Notes: generated by a model not told the origin, from the letters alone. A stretch of 15,230 nt of DNA from Caryophanales bacterium (GCA_022781015.1 JALEUF010000172.1:1-15230), one strand, 5' to 3'. Positions 6,082-13,722 are shown, numbered from the stretch's first letter. Numbers and translations are program-made.

Positions 6082-7989
6082 TCAGTCTTTTTTCTTAAAA
6101 ATCTTGCCATAGGTATCTATAGGCAAAGGCAAACTAGATGGATAGACTTCCCTAATGGAAATTACTTTGACTGGAGTCTTGCTTTTAGAAGTCAAATAAA
6201 CCATGTCATTAGGCCTAATATTCTCGTCAAGGCAAATATAATCTCTTATGCTAGATGAATTTGGTATATTCGAATTAACTGATGCAATCCTAACTTTCTT
6301 TTCATTTAATATATGATCAGGAACTACTATTTCGGCATCTTTTACTAAATAGGCTTTCCTTTGTTTTGAATAGCCGGCATTTATCCATAATACGAATTCA
6401 TTCCCATTATTTGTTGGAGATAATTCAACCGAATTGACTACCTTGTTATGATATTTCAAATCAAAAGAAGAATCAGCCTTGAATCTAAATACAAATTTAG
6501 TATCCATCACTGCTCTTTTGATTCTTGGAAGACAATAGAAAATAGTTCCATCTTCATATGAGGTGAAATTAGCTTCATTAAAAGTCATTATGGTCATCTT
6601 TATAAATCCATCATCTTCATATTCAATCGAAGATATTATCGAGAATTTATATTTGAACTTTATTTGACCGAATGAATAAAAGCATTCCTGGATGTTTTTA
6701 ATTTTATATGTAGGCTTAATTTCTTCTTCTGCATAGCTATCTAATTTATCTCCGATTTCATTAGCAAGAGGTTCATCTAGGAAAAGGGTGCCACAGTTAG
6801 TTATTCTTCTTTTAATAGCAAAAGAAGCAAACAAAAGGAAACATAATGCGGCTTCTTTGTTTATCTCGCCATATTTTTCATCTAGATATGTATTTGCAGC
6901 CCTATAGGCTAATTCAGGATATAAAGAATCGTAATCATCCCCATCAAGGAAAGAAAAATAAGCATCTGGATAAAGGGTTTTATAAAGTTTGGATGCTAAG
7001 GCAGGAGAATAATAGGCCGATTCGCTATTAGAAAGGATATCCCCTACTTTCATCTTTGATTCTTTGCAGTTAAAGCAACCGCTAATTAGGAAAAATAGCA
7101 ATGCATTTTCTAAATCACCCTGTCCATCATTTTTATTTAAGGAAAGATAACCAAGTAATTTAGCCGCGGAAGGTTCTCCATTATTTAAAAGTATATCCAA
7201 TTCTTTTTCTGCCGAATCTAAATCAGGCGCTTCAAAAGCGTTGCCTAGATAATGATTATTGGCGGTTTCATCAAGCGCGTCGATATTGAAATATTTCTCG
7301 CTCATGGTCTCTAAAATCTTCTTGATCAAGAAATAATTATCTTCATTAGAAGGGTTTTGGAACAAATCCTTGATACGCCTAGAAGATGCCATTGCATTTA
7401 GCATCGATAAAGAGAATTGTCTTTCATCTGGCTTCTTATTTAACGATGAATAGGCATTATTTAGTTCAACCATGAATTCATGGATGGAATAGATATTATT
7501 CACATCTAGAAAGAATAAATCATCTAGAAAAATATAGACAATATGGGATTCTTTCCCAAAAAATAAGTCATTAGGATCTTCGCCGTTATTATTTTCGATT
7601 TTATATAGATATGGGTCTATATTTATTGCAGCAAAAACAAATTCTTTCCAGTCGATTTTCTCTAAGTCCCCATTTGTATAACTAGTTTCAATAAGGTCTT
7701 TTAATTGCTTTAGGGTCAAACTGTATTTTAGGTTTTTCCTATCTTCATCAATCCCCTGCCTAATAGGAAGTTTCTTTCCTAAAGGTGAAGAAAAATATTC
7801 ATCAAGTTCTTTAATGCTTGTGTGGCCTTCTTGGAGGATAGCAAAAGAATTGCTCTCTTTATTTAGGTAATAAGAGTCACCTTTATCAGTAACTACATAA
7901 GAACCATTTTTACTTATGGAGGCTTTCTTGATTTCTTTTTCTTGAAGATGTCCTATTTCTTTTAATAACTGGATGTAAACTTTGCTCAT
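6082..7989 (-). CDS. Large protein of unknown function with Sel1-like helical repeats
   Basis: I do not recognise this 635-residue protein as a named family. Three regions are visible. The N-terminal part (about 1-250) mixes beta and helical segments. A central helical region (about 255-400) contains phrases such as EPSAAKLLGYLSL followed by ENALLFFLISGCF, typical of Sel1/TPR-like repeats that form protein-binding solenoids. The C-terminal part (about 430-635) is beta-rich and ends in a small segment (RIASVNSNIPNSSSIRDYIC then NDMVYLTSKSK, then LPLPIDTYGKIFKK) that looks like a small SH3-like barrel with a terminal Pro-rich tail. No signal peptide or membrane segment is seen, so it is probably cytosolic. 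No SD precedes the ATG; TAAAAT lies 8 nt upstream. It sits between the acyltransferase and the lipoprotein on the same strand, 52 and 79 nt away. Confidence 0.7.
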   Translation of the reverse strand: MSKVYIQLLKEIGHLQEKEIKKASISKNGSYVVTDKGDSYYLNKESNSFAILQEGHTSIKELDEYFSSPLGKKLPIRQGIDEDRKNLKYSLTLKQLKDLIETSYTNGDLEKIDWKEFVFAAINIDPYLYKIENNNGEDPNDLFFGKESHIVYIFLDDLFFLDVNNIYSIHEFMVELNNAYSSLNKKPDERQFSLSMLNAMASSRRIKDLFQNPSNEDNYFLIKKILETMSEKYFNIDALDETANNHYLGNAFEAPDLDSAEKELDILLNNGEPSAAKLLGYLSLNKNDGQGDLENALLFFLISGCFNCKESKMKVGDILSNSESAYYSPALASKLYKTLYPDAYFSFLDGDDYDSLYPELAYRAANTYLDEKYGEINKEAALCFLLFASFAIKRRITNCGTLFLDEPLANEIGDKLDSYAEEEIKPTYKIKNIQECFYSFGQIKFKYKFSIISSIEYEDDGFIKMTIMTFNEANFTSYEDGTIFYCLPRIKRAVMDTKFVFRFKADSSFDLKYHNKVVNSVELSPTNNGNEFVLWINAGYSKQRKAYLVKDAEIVVPDHILNEKKVRIASVNSNIPNSSSIRDYICLDENIRPNDMVYLTSKSKTPVKVISIREVYPSSLPLPIDTYGKIFKKKD

Positions 7990-7997
7990 ATTTTCTA

Positions 7998-8003
7998 ATT
8001 TTA
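7998..8003 (-). promoter_or_regulatory. -10-like element close to the start of the 635-residue protein
   Basis: TAAAAT on the minus strand ends 8 nt before the ATG at 7989, which has no Shine-Dalgarno sequence. The hexamer 17 nt upstream is TTTTTA, a weak -35. Confidence 0.3.
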
Positions 8004-8052
8004 AAACATATATAGTTTCCTAAAAAGGAAAACCACAACAAATAATATACTC

Positions 8053-8082
8053 CATTACCAAATTATATTTAATTTGATAATG
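8053..8082 (-). other. Long hairpin across the lipoprotein stop codon
   Basis: On the minus strand CATTATCAAATT pairs with AATTTGGTAATG (12 bp, one G-T pair) around a 6-nt loop. The TAA stop of the lipoprotein gene lies at the loop. The following tract GAGTATATTATTTG is only loosely T-rich, so it may act as a weak terminator or as a 3' stabilising structure between the lipoprotein gene and the next gene. Confidence 0.4.
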
Positions 8083-8968
8083 CTAGTTTTGATAATTGGA
8101 GAAGGAAATAGCCTTGGGTAGCAATATATTCAGCCTTTAATCCGATAGAAGAATTAATGGCTGTTCCATCTTTTGCTTCATAACCTGCTTTAGATAAGGA
8201 AGATTCATAACTAGAAGTAAAATCTACATCGTTTGTTTGATTAGAGAAATTACCTCCAACGTAATAAAAAGTATTAGATGAATAATAGTCGTATTTTTCT
8301 CCGCTTGAGAGTTGGAATGATGGCAAATTTTCTTTACTTATATTGCCAACCCCAAAGAAAGAATTGATTTCTTCATATGGGAAAGTTTCTTTTTTAGGAG
8401 CTCCGACCTCATACCAAGCGAAGATATCATATCTAGAATAATTCGTATTTGGATAAACTAGTTCACCTTGGATATAGATAACATCATTAGTCCCAGGATT
8501 TAAGATCCAGTAAGCAATTCCTTTGAATTCATCATCGATGTAGCCTTTTTGGAATCCAGCTTCTATCAATTGTTTTTCGTAGCTTGAAGAAATATCTTCC
8601 TTAATAAAATCATATACATAGAAAGAATCTCCATCTTGATCAGCCCCGCTAGCATCGGTGTAATTTGAACTAAATCCATTTGGAAAAGGAATTAAATCAA
8701 ATCCTTTTAGGTATTTCTTCATCGAATCAATCGATTCTGCTCTCCAGGTTGCCGCTTGCTCGGTCGAACTCGAAGAGACGCTTGATGTATCTATAGAAAT
8801 CGAATCTTCTTTTGTCTTACTAGATTCAGCACTAGATTCGGGAGTAGTTATCTCGCTACTTAATTCGGTAGAAGAATCTTTAGAATCATCAAAAGGAGAC
8901 GTTGTTACTTCGCTGCAAGAACAAATAAGGAGCGAAGACAAGATTAACGATATTAAGTGTTTTTTCAT
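8069..8968 (-). CDS. Lipoprotein with duplicated domain
   Basis: The 299-residue product begins MKKHLISLILSSLLICSCSE, a signal peptide with a lipobox. Cys18 in I-C-S-C is the likely lipidated residue because Ser at -1 is preferred; Cys16 is the alternative. Residues 19-75 form a Ser/Thr/Glu-rich tether rich in SSS runs, which holds the body away from the membrane. Residues about 85-185 and 200-299 look like two copies of one domain: each begins with a phrase such as LIPFPNGF or LPSFQLSSG, contains an aromatic strand (FYVYDF, FYYVGG) and then SSYEKQLIEAGFQKG or SSYESSLSKAGYEAK. The role is unknown, but it is certainly an exported, surface-anchored protein. SD AGGA lies 7 nt before the ATG, with a consensus promoter upstream. 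Confidence 0.8.
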   Translation of the reverse strand: MKKHLISLILSSLLICSCSEVTTSPFDDSKDSSTELSSEITTPESSAESSKTKEDSISIDTSSVSSSSTEQAATWRAESIDSMKKYLKGFDLIPFPNGFSSNYTDASGADQDGDSFYVYDFIKEDISSSYEKQLIEAGFQKGYIDDEFKGIAYWILNPGTNDVIYIQGELVYPNTNYSRYDIFAWYEVGAPKKETFPYEEINSFFGVGNISKENLPSFQLSSGEKYDYYSSNTFYYVGGNFSNQTNDVDFTSSYESSLSKAGYEAKDGTAINSSIGLKAEYIATQGYFLLQLSKLALSN

Positions 8969-9026
8969 TTTTAAATCCTAACTAACCACCAAATTATAGG
9001 TCTTTAAAAGAACTATAGGGATAGCA

Positions 9027-9057
9027 ATTATATTTTTAATTGTCAAAATATTGTCAA
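9027..9057 (-). promoter_or_regulatory. Likely promoter of the lipoprotein gene
   Basis: On the minus strand a perfect TTGACA (9057-9052) and a perfect TATAAT (9032-9027) are separated by 19 nt, slightly long. A second TTGACA (9046-9041) is too close to this -10 to pair with it. A second TATAAT at 8998-8993 would give a short leader. The -35 lies inside an inverted repeat, so it may be repressible. Confidence 0.5.
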
Positions 9058-9116
9058 TGAAAGAATTTCAATCCTCTAAAAACTTATGACAAAATATTTT
9101 TTAATTGACAATATTT
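9046..9116. repeat. 13-bp perfect inverted repeat with 45-bp spacer
   Basis: AAATATTGTCAAT (9046-9058) and ATTGACAATATTT (9104-9116) are exact reverse complements. The left arm contains the -35 hexamer of the lipoprotein promoter. A third related unit, AATTGTCAAAATATT, overlaps the left arm (9039-9053). The arrangement could be an operator pair or a very weak terminator for the ATP-grasp genes; AT-rich coincidence is also possible. Confidence 0.45.
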
Positions 9117-9134
9117 ATATTATTTATACAAATG

Positions 9135-9935
9135 TTATTTTAAGCCGTATTTCAAAATCATTTCATTCACGTAGTCAGAAACTACATTTTTTGAAGATGT
9201 TTGATATAGCATTCTAGCCCCAACCGGATCTTCCATTTCATTAACTATCCAGTTGCCTTTATCTACAATAAAATCAACCCCTACAAAAAAGGAATCAAAT
9301 TCATTTGCAATCTTTAAAGCCGTTTCTCTTACTTTTATAGGAGGCTCGAAATAAGTTACGTTCCCTCCAAGAGAGAAATTGCTTCTAAATTCTCCTTCTT
9401 TGGCTTTTCTCAGAACTGAACCATAGATTTTCTTATTTAGGACATAAACCCTTAAATCGATTCCTAAATCCGAAGATGGTTTTTGAAAAATATATTTTGA
9501 TCTATCTTTAAAATCAACCGTCTCTAAATATTCTTCTTTGGATGAAAACAAATAGACCCCATTCCCTCCATGCCCATCTTTTGGTTTAGCAACAAATGGA
9601 GAAAAACAAATTTCATCTATAAAAGAACATGTTTCCATGCAAGGAAATGAATGTCCAGCAAGATATTGATAAAACAAATATTTATCATTAGCGATCTTAT
9701 TGGTTTTTGAATTATTGATAACTAATATTCCTTCATCTTCAATAGATTTAGAAATCCGATAATCTCTACCTCTATATATAGCAAAATCTACGCAATTTAA
9801 AGATTTATAGTCTAAAGTTGATTCTTCAATTAATTCAACATTTATGCCTTTTTCTTTAAAAGAATCGATTATTGAAGAGATAAACCATTTGTTTTTTGCT
9901 ATATCAAAACTGTTATAGATTATTATTCCATTCAT
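9135..9935 (-). CDS. ATP-grasp ligase, RimK-like (second of a pair)
   Basis: The 266-residue ATP-grasp protein would activate a carboxylate as acyl-phosphate and join it to an amine; the substrate is unknown. Visible features are the N-terminal pre-ATP-grasp fold (1-80), the glycine-rich loop in KPKDGHGGNGV (117-127), IDLRVYVLNKKIYGSVLRK (159-177) with the conserved Arg pattern, FRSNFSLGG (183-191), VGVDFIV (218-224), and the metal-binding end motif NEMEDPVGARM (232-242). The usual E-x-N of ATP-grasp metal binding reads E-M-E-D here, a variant I associate with a subset of Bacillota homologues. It overlaps the first ligase by 4 nt (ATGA), so both are made together. Identity with the neighbour is moderate, suggesting an old duplication with divergent roles. 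Confidence 0.82.
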   Translation of the reverse strand: MNGIIIYNSFDIAKNKWFISSIIDSFKEKGINVELIEESTLDYKSLNCVDFAIYRGRDYRISKSIEDEGILVINNSKTNKIANDKYLFYQYLAGHSFPCMETCSFIDEICFSPFVAKPKDGHGGNGVYLFSSKEEYLETVDFKDRSKYIFQKPSSDLGIDLRVYVLNKKIYGSVLRKAKEGEFRSNFSLGGNVTYFEPPIKVRETALKIANEFDSFFVGVDFIVDKGNWIVNEMEDPVGARMLYQTSSKNVVSDYVNEMILKYGLK

Positions 9936-10801
9936 CTTCTTAAATACTCGGCAATATAAAAAGCAATGAAGTCTGCTAGATTAGTATTCGTAACTTTTAA
10001 AGTAGAAACAAATTGGGGATTAGAATTTACTTCGCATATTATAGGCTCGTTATTTTCTCCAAACATAACATCTACACCGGAGAAATCTAAACCTAATGCC
10101 AGGCTAGCCTTAATGGCCAAATCGACATATTCTTGCTCTGGTTCAAATCTAGAGCCAACTCCACCGATTGAAATATTTGAACGGAAATCGGTTTTATTTT
10201 CCCTTAATATAGAAACAATCTGTTGATCTCTAACGACATTGACACGGATATCTTTCCCAGAAGAAGATTTGATAAATTCCTGAACAAGAAAATCCTTATA
10301 TCCTATTTTATTAATTATAGAAGCTGCTTCTTCTTTGTTTTTAGCTAGATAGACTTGTTCTCCATAACTTCCATAAGTTTCTTTTATAACCAAGGGGTAG
10401 CCTATTTGGTTAGCTATATCATCTATAAAAGATAAGTTTGTATAGCCAAGTCCTTCAAAAGTTTTTGGAGCAATGAAAGTTTTAGGTATCCTAATATTAT
10501 GTTTTGCTAATTCTTGATACATCAATATCTTGTTATCGCATAACTCAATGGCTCTAGAGGAATTAAATAATTTAATGCCTAGATTCTCTAATCTTTGAGC
10601 TAAATAAATGTCTTTATCCCAAAACAAGACAAAATCAGGTTTTTCCTTTAACTGCAAATTAACTTCAGTCCCTAATTCAATAGCAGTCTTTATTTCTAAA
10701 TCTATATGAAACTTAGAAAAAGACTTAACAAATATATTATATAGGTTAGAGAATTTCTCATTGTTTACGAAGCTATTTACAACTATATATCCCTTGCTCA
10801 T
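9932..10801 (-). CDS. ATP-grasp ligase, RimK-like (first of a pair)
   Basis: The 289-residue form is predicted to be an ATP-dependent carboxylate-amine ligase of the RimK/alpha-L-glutamate ligase type. Numbering from an upstream in-frame ATG, motifs are VLFWDKDI (64-71), PKTFIAPKTF (112-121), the lysine in YPLVIKETYGSYGEQVYLA (141-159), KDIRVNVV (189-196), DFRSNISIGG (211-220), LDFSGVDVMF (244-253) and the complete metal motif CEVNSNPQF (262-270). I chose the ATG at 10801 because GAGG lies 7 nt before it; the ATG at 10819, six codons earlier, has no SD. A TATAAT at 10851-10846 gives a leader of about 38 nt. Products of such pairs can be poly-glutamate tails, peptide natural products or modified cofactors, and nothing here selects among them. 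Confidence 0.85.
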   Translation of the reverse strand: MSKGYIVVNSFVNNEKFSNLYNIFVKSFSKFHIDLEIKTAIELGTEVNLQLKEKPDFVLFWDKDIYLAQRLENLGIKLFNSSRAIELCDNKILMYQELAKHNIRIPKTFIAPKTFEGLGYTNLSFIDDIANQIGYPLVIKETYGSYGEQVYLAKNKEEAASIINKIGYKDFLVQEFIKSSSGKDIRVNVVRDQQIVSILRENKTDFRSNISIGGVGSRFEPEQEYVDLAIKASLALGLDFSGVDVMFGENNEPIICEVNSNPQFVSTLKVTNTNLADFIAFYIAEYLRR

Positions 10802-10845
10802 TTCTAGGCCTCTATTCATTTAGACGTGTTTAAAACGACTATCTA

Positions 10846-10851
10846 ATTATA
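10846..10851 (-). promoter_or_regulatory. -10 element of the ATP-grasp pair
   Basis: TATAAT on the minus strand lies 44 nt upstream of the preferred start at 10801. The hexamer 17 nt further upstream is TAGTTA, a weak -35. The LysR gene upstream ends at 10882 with no hairpin terminator, so read-through may also contribute. Confidence 0.4.
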
Positions 10852-10881
10852 TATTTCATCGGGAAAAATAACTAATAAAGA

Positions 10882-11772
10882 CTAAATACTCATTTCTCTA
10901 TATATAGATATAATGTCATCAAGTATATCCATAGATACAAAATCCTTAACGAAGACGACATTCATTTCTCTAATCATATCTACGTTTTCAATAGGCAATA
11001 TTGCTAAAGAATGATCTTTTAATTCGCTGAAGCAGACACTTCTTGGAAGCACAGATACCCCAACGCCTTTTCTGATTAAATCCTTAATTGTAGCAAAGTT
11101 ATCGATTTCCATAATGACATTGAACTCATCAATGCTCATATTCATGTTGGCAAGTTGAGTTACAAATAAACTTCTAGTACCGCTTTGCTTTGATCTAAGA
11201 ATCATCTTTTCTTTCTTTAAATCATTAATATTGATGATTTTATTCTTAGCTAATGGGTTATTTAAATTCATTACAGCAACAAGATGGTCAGTATCTAGAA
11301 GAATACTAGAATACTTCTTCTCGGTAACTTTTCCTTCTACAAAAGCAAAATCAATCTCATAAGTTGATAATTTATCATAAAGATTTTTTATAGTATCAGA
11401 AATTATTTTTATTTTTGTGCCCTTGTTAGAAAGGCTATAAGAGGCTAATACTTCGGCTACAATATTGCTTTCTGCCGTATGGGTAATACCAATAGTAAGG
11501 GTTTTAGAATGTCTTTTTAAATCCTTTAGGCGTGATTCTAGATCCGCATACATTGATACGATGCGTCTAGCATATTTAACCAAGATCTCGCCTTCTGGTG
11601 TTATTTTTAATTCCGCACCAACTCTATTAAATATCTTAATATTTAGTTCAGTTTCTAATTGTCTTATATGTTGGCTTATAGCAGGTTGAGTCAAATTAAG
11701 TTGTTTTGCTGCCAATGTATAGTTTTTTAATTCATTTACTGCTAAAAGAGATATTAATTTTGTATCTTCCAT
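10882..11772 (-). CDS. LysR-type transcriptional regulator
   Basis: The 296-residue protein has an N-terminal winged helix-turn-helix (about 5-65) with the characteristic ELKNYTLAAKQLNLTQPAIS segment, a linker helix, and a two-lobe effector-binding domain from about 90 (TLTIGITHTAESN) to the end. The length is standard for the family. SD GAGG lies 7 nt before the ATG. It is divergent from the antiporter gene, with 128 bp between them, and LysR-family proteins usually regulate the divergent gene and themselves through T-N11-A boxes; three such boxes are present at 11786-11831. The effector is unknown; pH, Na+ or a metabolite are open options. Confidence 0.92.
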   Translation of the reverse strand: MEDTKLISLLAVNELKNYTLAAKQLNLTQPAISQHIRQLETELNIKIFNRVGAELKITPEGEILVKYARRIVSMYADLESRLKDLKRHSKTLTIGITHTAESNIVAEVLASYSLSNKGTKIKIISDTIKNLYDKLSTYEIDFAFVEGKVTEKKYSSILLDTDHLVAVMNLNNPLAKNKIININDLKKEKMILRSKQSGTRSLFVTQLANMNMSIDEFNVIMEIDNFATIKDLIRKGVGVSVLPRSVCFSELKDHSLAILPIENVDMIREMNVVFVKDFVSMDILDDIISIYREMSI

Positions 11773-11785
11773 AAAAACGCCTCAT

Positions 11786-11831
11786 ATAAGTTTTGTTTAT
11801 GGCCTTATAAGTTTTTATTAGTTTTACTTAT
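11786..11831. promoter_or_regulatory. Candidate LysR operator: three T-N11-A dyads
   Basis: Three 15-bp units share the core GTTTT and fit ATAA-N7-TTAT: ATAAGTTTTGTTTAT (11786-11800, a perfect dyad), ATAAGTTTTTATTAG (11807-11821) and ATTAGTTTTACTTAT (11817-11831). Each has T and A in T-N11-A register. Starts are offset by 21 and 10 bp, that is two turns and one turn of the helix, so all lie on one DNA face. Sites 2 and 3 overlap, as in LysR activation sites that allow dimer sliding. The array lies between the divergent genes. Confidence 0.65.
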
Positions 11832-11856
11832 GACCTTTATGACTAAGATATTAGCA

Positions 11857-11896
11857 TGCTTGAGACCGAAATCAAGTAGGATCTTTGTCGGAGGGG
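11857..11896 (+). promoter_or_regulatory. Antiporter leader hairpin and strong RBS
   Basis: A 7-bp hairpin (11857-11863 with 11872-11878, one G-T pair) has CCGA in its loop (11866-11869), complementary to TCGG (11888-11891), whose last two bases begin the Shine-Dalgarno sequence GGAGGGG (11890-11896). The SD is very strong and ends 4 nt before the ATG at 11901. A loop-to-SD pseudoknot would dampen translation; the 4-bp pairing is short, so this is tentative. Confidence 0.3.
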
Positions 11897-11900
11897 AAAT

Positions 11901-13292
11901 ATGTTACTAGAAGTTTATAAAATTTATGACGGACTTGGGGTTGCTACCGTTTTAATAGCACTTGGGATAATGTTTTTAGCTGGTTTTGCTTTGTCTAGAT
12001 TAACCAAGTTATTAAAACTACCAAATGTTACCGGCTATATTATTGCAGGCGTTTTGATTGGACCATATGTCTTGAACATGATTCCATCCCAAGTTAGCGA
12101 TGGGATGAAATTCCTTAGCGACCTTGCTTTAGGATTTATTGCTTTTGGAGTTGGTAAGTTTTTTAAGAAAAACGTCTTAAAAAGCGCTGGAATCAAAACG
12201 ATTATCATTACCATATTTGAAGCTTTAATAGCAGGATTATTAGTTACTTTGGTAATTGGAATATGTTTCCCAAATCTAGGCTGGTCTTTTGCTCTTTTAC
12301 TAGGTGCGATTGCAACTGCAACTGCCCCAGCTTCAACAATGATGACCATCAATCAATATAAAGCCAAAGGCGAATTCGTTAATACTTTATTGCAAGTTGT
12401 TGCTCTTGATGATGTTGTATGTTTATTAGTATTTAGCGTTGTTACTGCTATAGTAACAGGAACTAACGGAGAAGGTATTGATGTATTAAGCATCATACTA
12501 CCTATCCTATATAATATTGGATTTATATTCGTTGGATTGATTTCTGGCTTCTTGCTTGGCTTCCTAGTAAGGAAAAGGAGTTCAAATAGCCAACTTATTA
12601 TTGCAGTTGCCTTAATCTGCATGATTTCTGGGGCCTGCATTGTATTGAATATTTCCCCATTGCTTTCTTGCATGGTATTCGGTGCGACCTATATCAATTT
12701 CACAAAAGACGAAAAGCTATTTAAATACATCGATCACTTCACTCCTCCTGTAATGCTTCTATTCTTCGTAATGAGCGGAATGAGCATGAATCTAAGCTCA
12801 TTTGCTACTGTTGGACTTGTTGGGGTTGTCTATTTCGTTGTTAGGATTGTTGGTAAATATGGTGGAGCCTATCTAGGTTGCCTAGTTACTAAGAAATCTC
12901 CACAAGTTAAGAACTATTTAGGCTTAGCTTTGATTCCTCAGGCTGGGGTCGCTATTGGATTAGCCTTCATGGGCGAAAGAATGCTTCCTAATGGAGTTGG
13001 TTCTACTTTCCTTTCAATCATTTTGTGTTCTTCTGTCCTTTATGAAATGGCAGGTCCTGGTCTAGCTAAACTAGCTTTATTCAAAAGCGGCGCTATCAGC
13101 AAAGACCAAAACCCAGTTATTGATTCTAACTTAATTATTGATAATGGAGCTGTCTATTCAAAAGTCAGTGTTAAGCAGATCGAGCAGATCAAGCCCGAAG
13201 AAAATAAAACCGAAGAAAATAATGTTACCAAACAAGAAGAAACTTCACCTCATCCAATGAAAGAAAACCTAGTTAGCCATAAAAGGGGATAA
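11901..13292 (+). CDS. CPA2-family cation/proton antiporter
   Basis: This is an integral membrane exchanger of Na+ or K+ for protons (Na_H_Exchanger domain), probably for pH or salt homeostasis. The 463 residues hold about 12 hydrophobic segments in the first 395. Motifs include PNVTGYIIAGVLIGP (41-55), ATATAPASTMM (138-148, the unwound helix region) and ALDDVV (168-173), whose Asp170-Asp171 pair is the ion-binding site of electrogenic members. The C-terminal tail (about 410-463) is hydrophilic, rich in Glu, Lys and Asn; no TrkA-N or RCK domain follows, unlike KefB/KefC. It is preceded by a strong RBS and the LysR operators, and followed after 5 nt by the gene for a small membrane protein. 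Confidence 0.88.
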   Translation: MLLEVYKIYDGLGVATVLIALGIMFLAGFALSRLTKLLKLPNVTGYIIAGVLIGPYVLNMIPSQVSDGMKFLSDLALGFIAFGVGKFFKKNVLKSAGIKTIIITIFEALIAGLLVTLVIGICFPNLGWSFALLLGAIATATAPASTMMTINQYKAKGEFVNTLLQVVALDDVVCLLVFSVVTAIVTGTNGEGIDVLSIILPILYNIGFIFVGLISGFLLGFLVRKRSSNSQLIIAVALICMISGACIVLNISPLLSCMVFGATYINFTKDEKLFKYIDHFTPPVMLLFFVMSGMSMNLSSFATVGLVGVVYFVVRIVGKYGGAYLGCLVTKKSPQVKNYLGLALIPQAGVAIGLAFMGERMLPNGVGSTFLSIILCSSVLYEMAGPGLAKLALFKSGAISKDQNPVIDSNLIIDNGAVYSKVSVKQIEQIKPEENKTEENNVTKQEETSPHPMKENLVSHKRG

Positions 13293-13297
13293 AGAAA

Positions 13298-13699
13298 ATG
13301 AGCTATTACATGCATTCACTATTAAACATTCTTATTAGTTTCATCCCAAATAAGAAACTTAGCTATGTAGGAATAGTAAATGATGCCTATAAAGACCATA
13401 AATCTCCATTCCTAGTGACATTGCTAATTAACATTCCAATATTCCTAGTGACATTAACCGTTGATATCTTATTAGGAATATATGCACCCTCTTATTTAAT
13501 AACTATATGCATTCATCTCTTGTTGGCATTATATTTTGCCCTCCACTTCAATATGTATAGAAATAATTTGCTATTCTGTTTCTCTTATTTATTCATGATT
13601 ATCTCTATATTCGTCTTCAAGTATTGGTCATTTACTCTCTTGTTTGTAATATTCACCACTTATTACTTACTAGATGTAATTAATAGTAAGAAAATCTAA
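13298..13699 (+). CDS. Small membrane protein of unknown function
   Basis: The 133-residue protein has about four hydrophobic segments (roughly 37-63, 67-83, 91-108 and 112-126) with a short polar N terminus and a Lys tail. I recognise no family. It lies 5 nt after the antiporter stop with GGGG as RBS and shares its terminator, so it is co-transcribed and may be an accessory subunit or an unrelated passenger of the antiporter unit. Confidence 0.7.
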   Translation: MSYYMHSLLNILISFIPNKKLSYVGIVNDAYKDHKSPFLVTLLINIPIFLVTLTVDILLGIYAPSYLITICIHLLLALYFALHFNMYRNNLLFCFSYLFMIISIFVFKYWSFTLLFVIFTTYYLLDVINSKKI

Positions 13700-13722
13700 T
13701 CGAATATTTGTTTTTCCTCCTT

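Noticed and set aside
8015..8032. TTTCCT-AAAA-AGGAAA hairpin as a terminator
   Set aside because: The stem is only 6 bp, AT-rich and has no T-run on either strand; at most it is a minor structure.
11465..12673. Further antisense frames opposite the LysR and antiporter genes
   Set aside because: They are shadows of well-supported genes in other frames, with composition matching the reverse of coding DNA.
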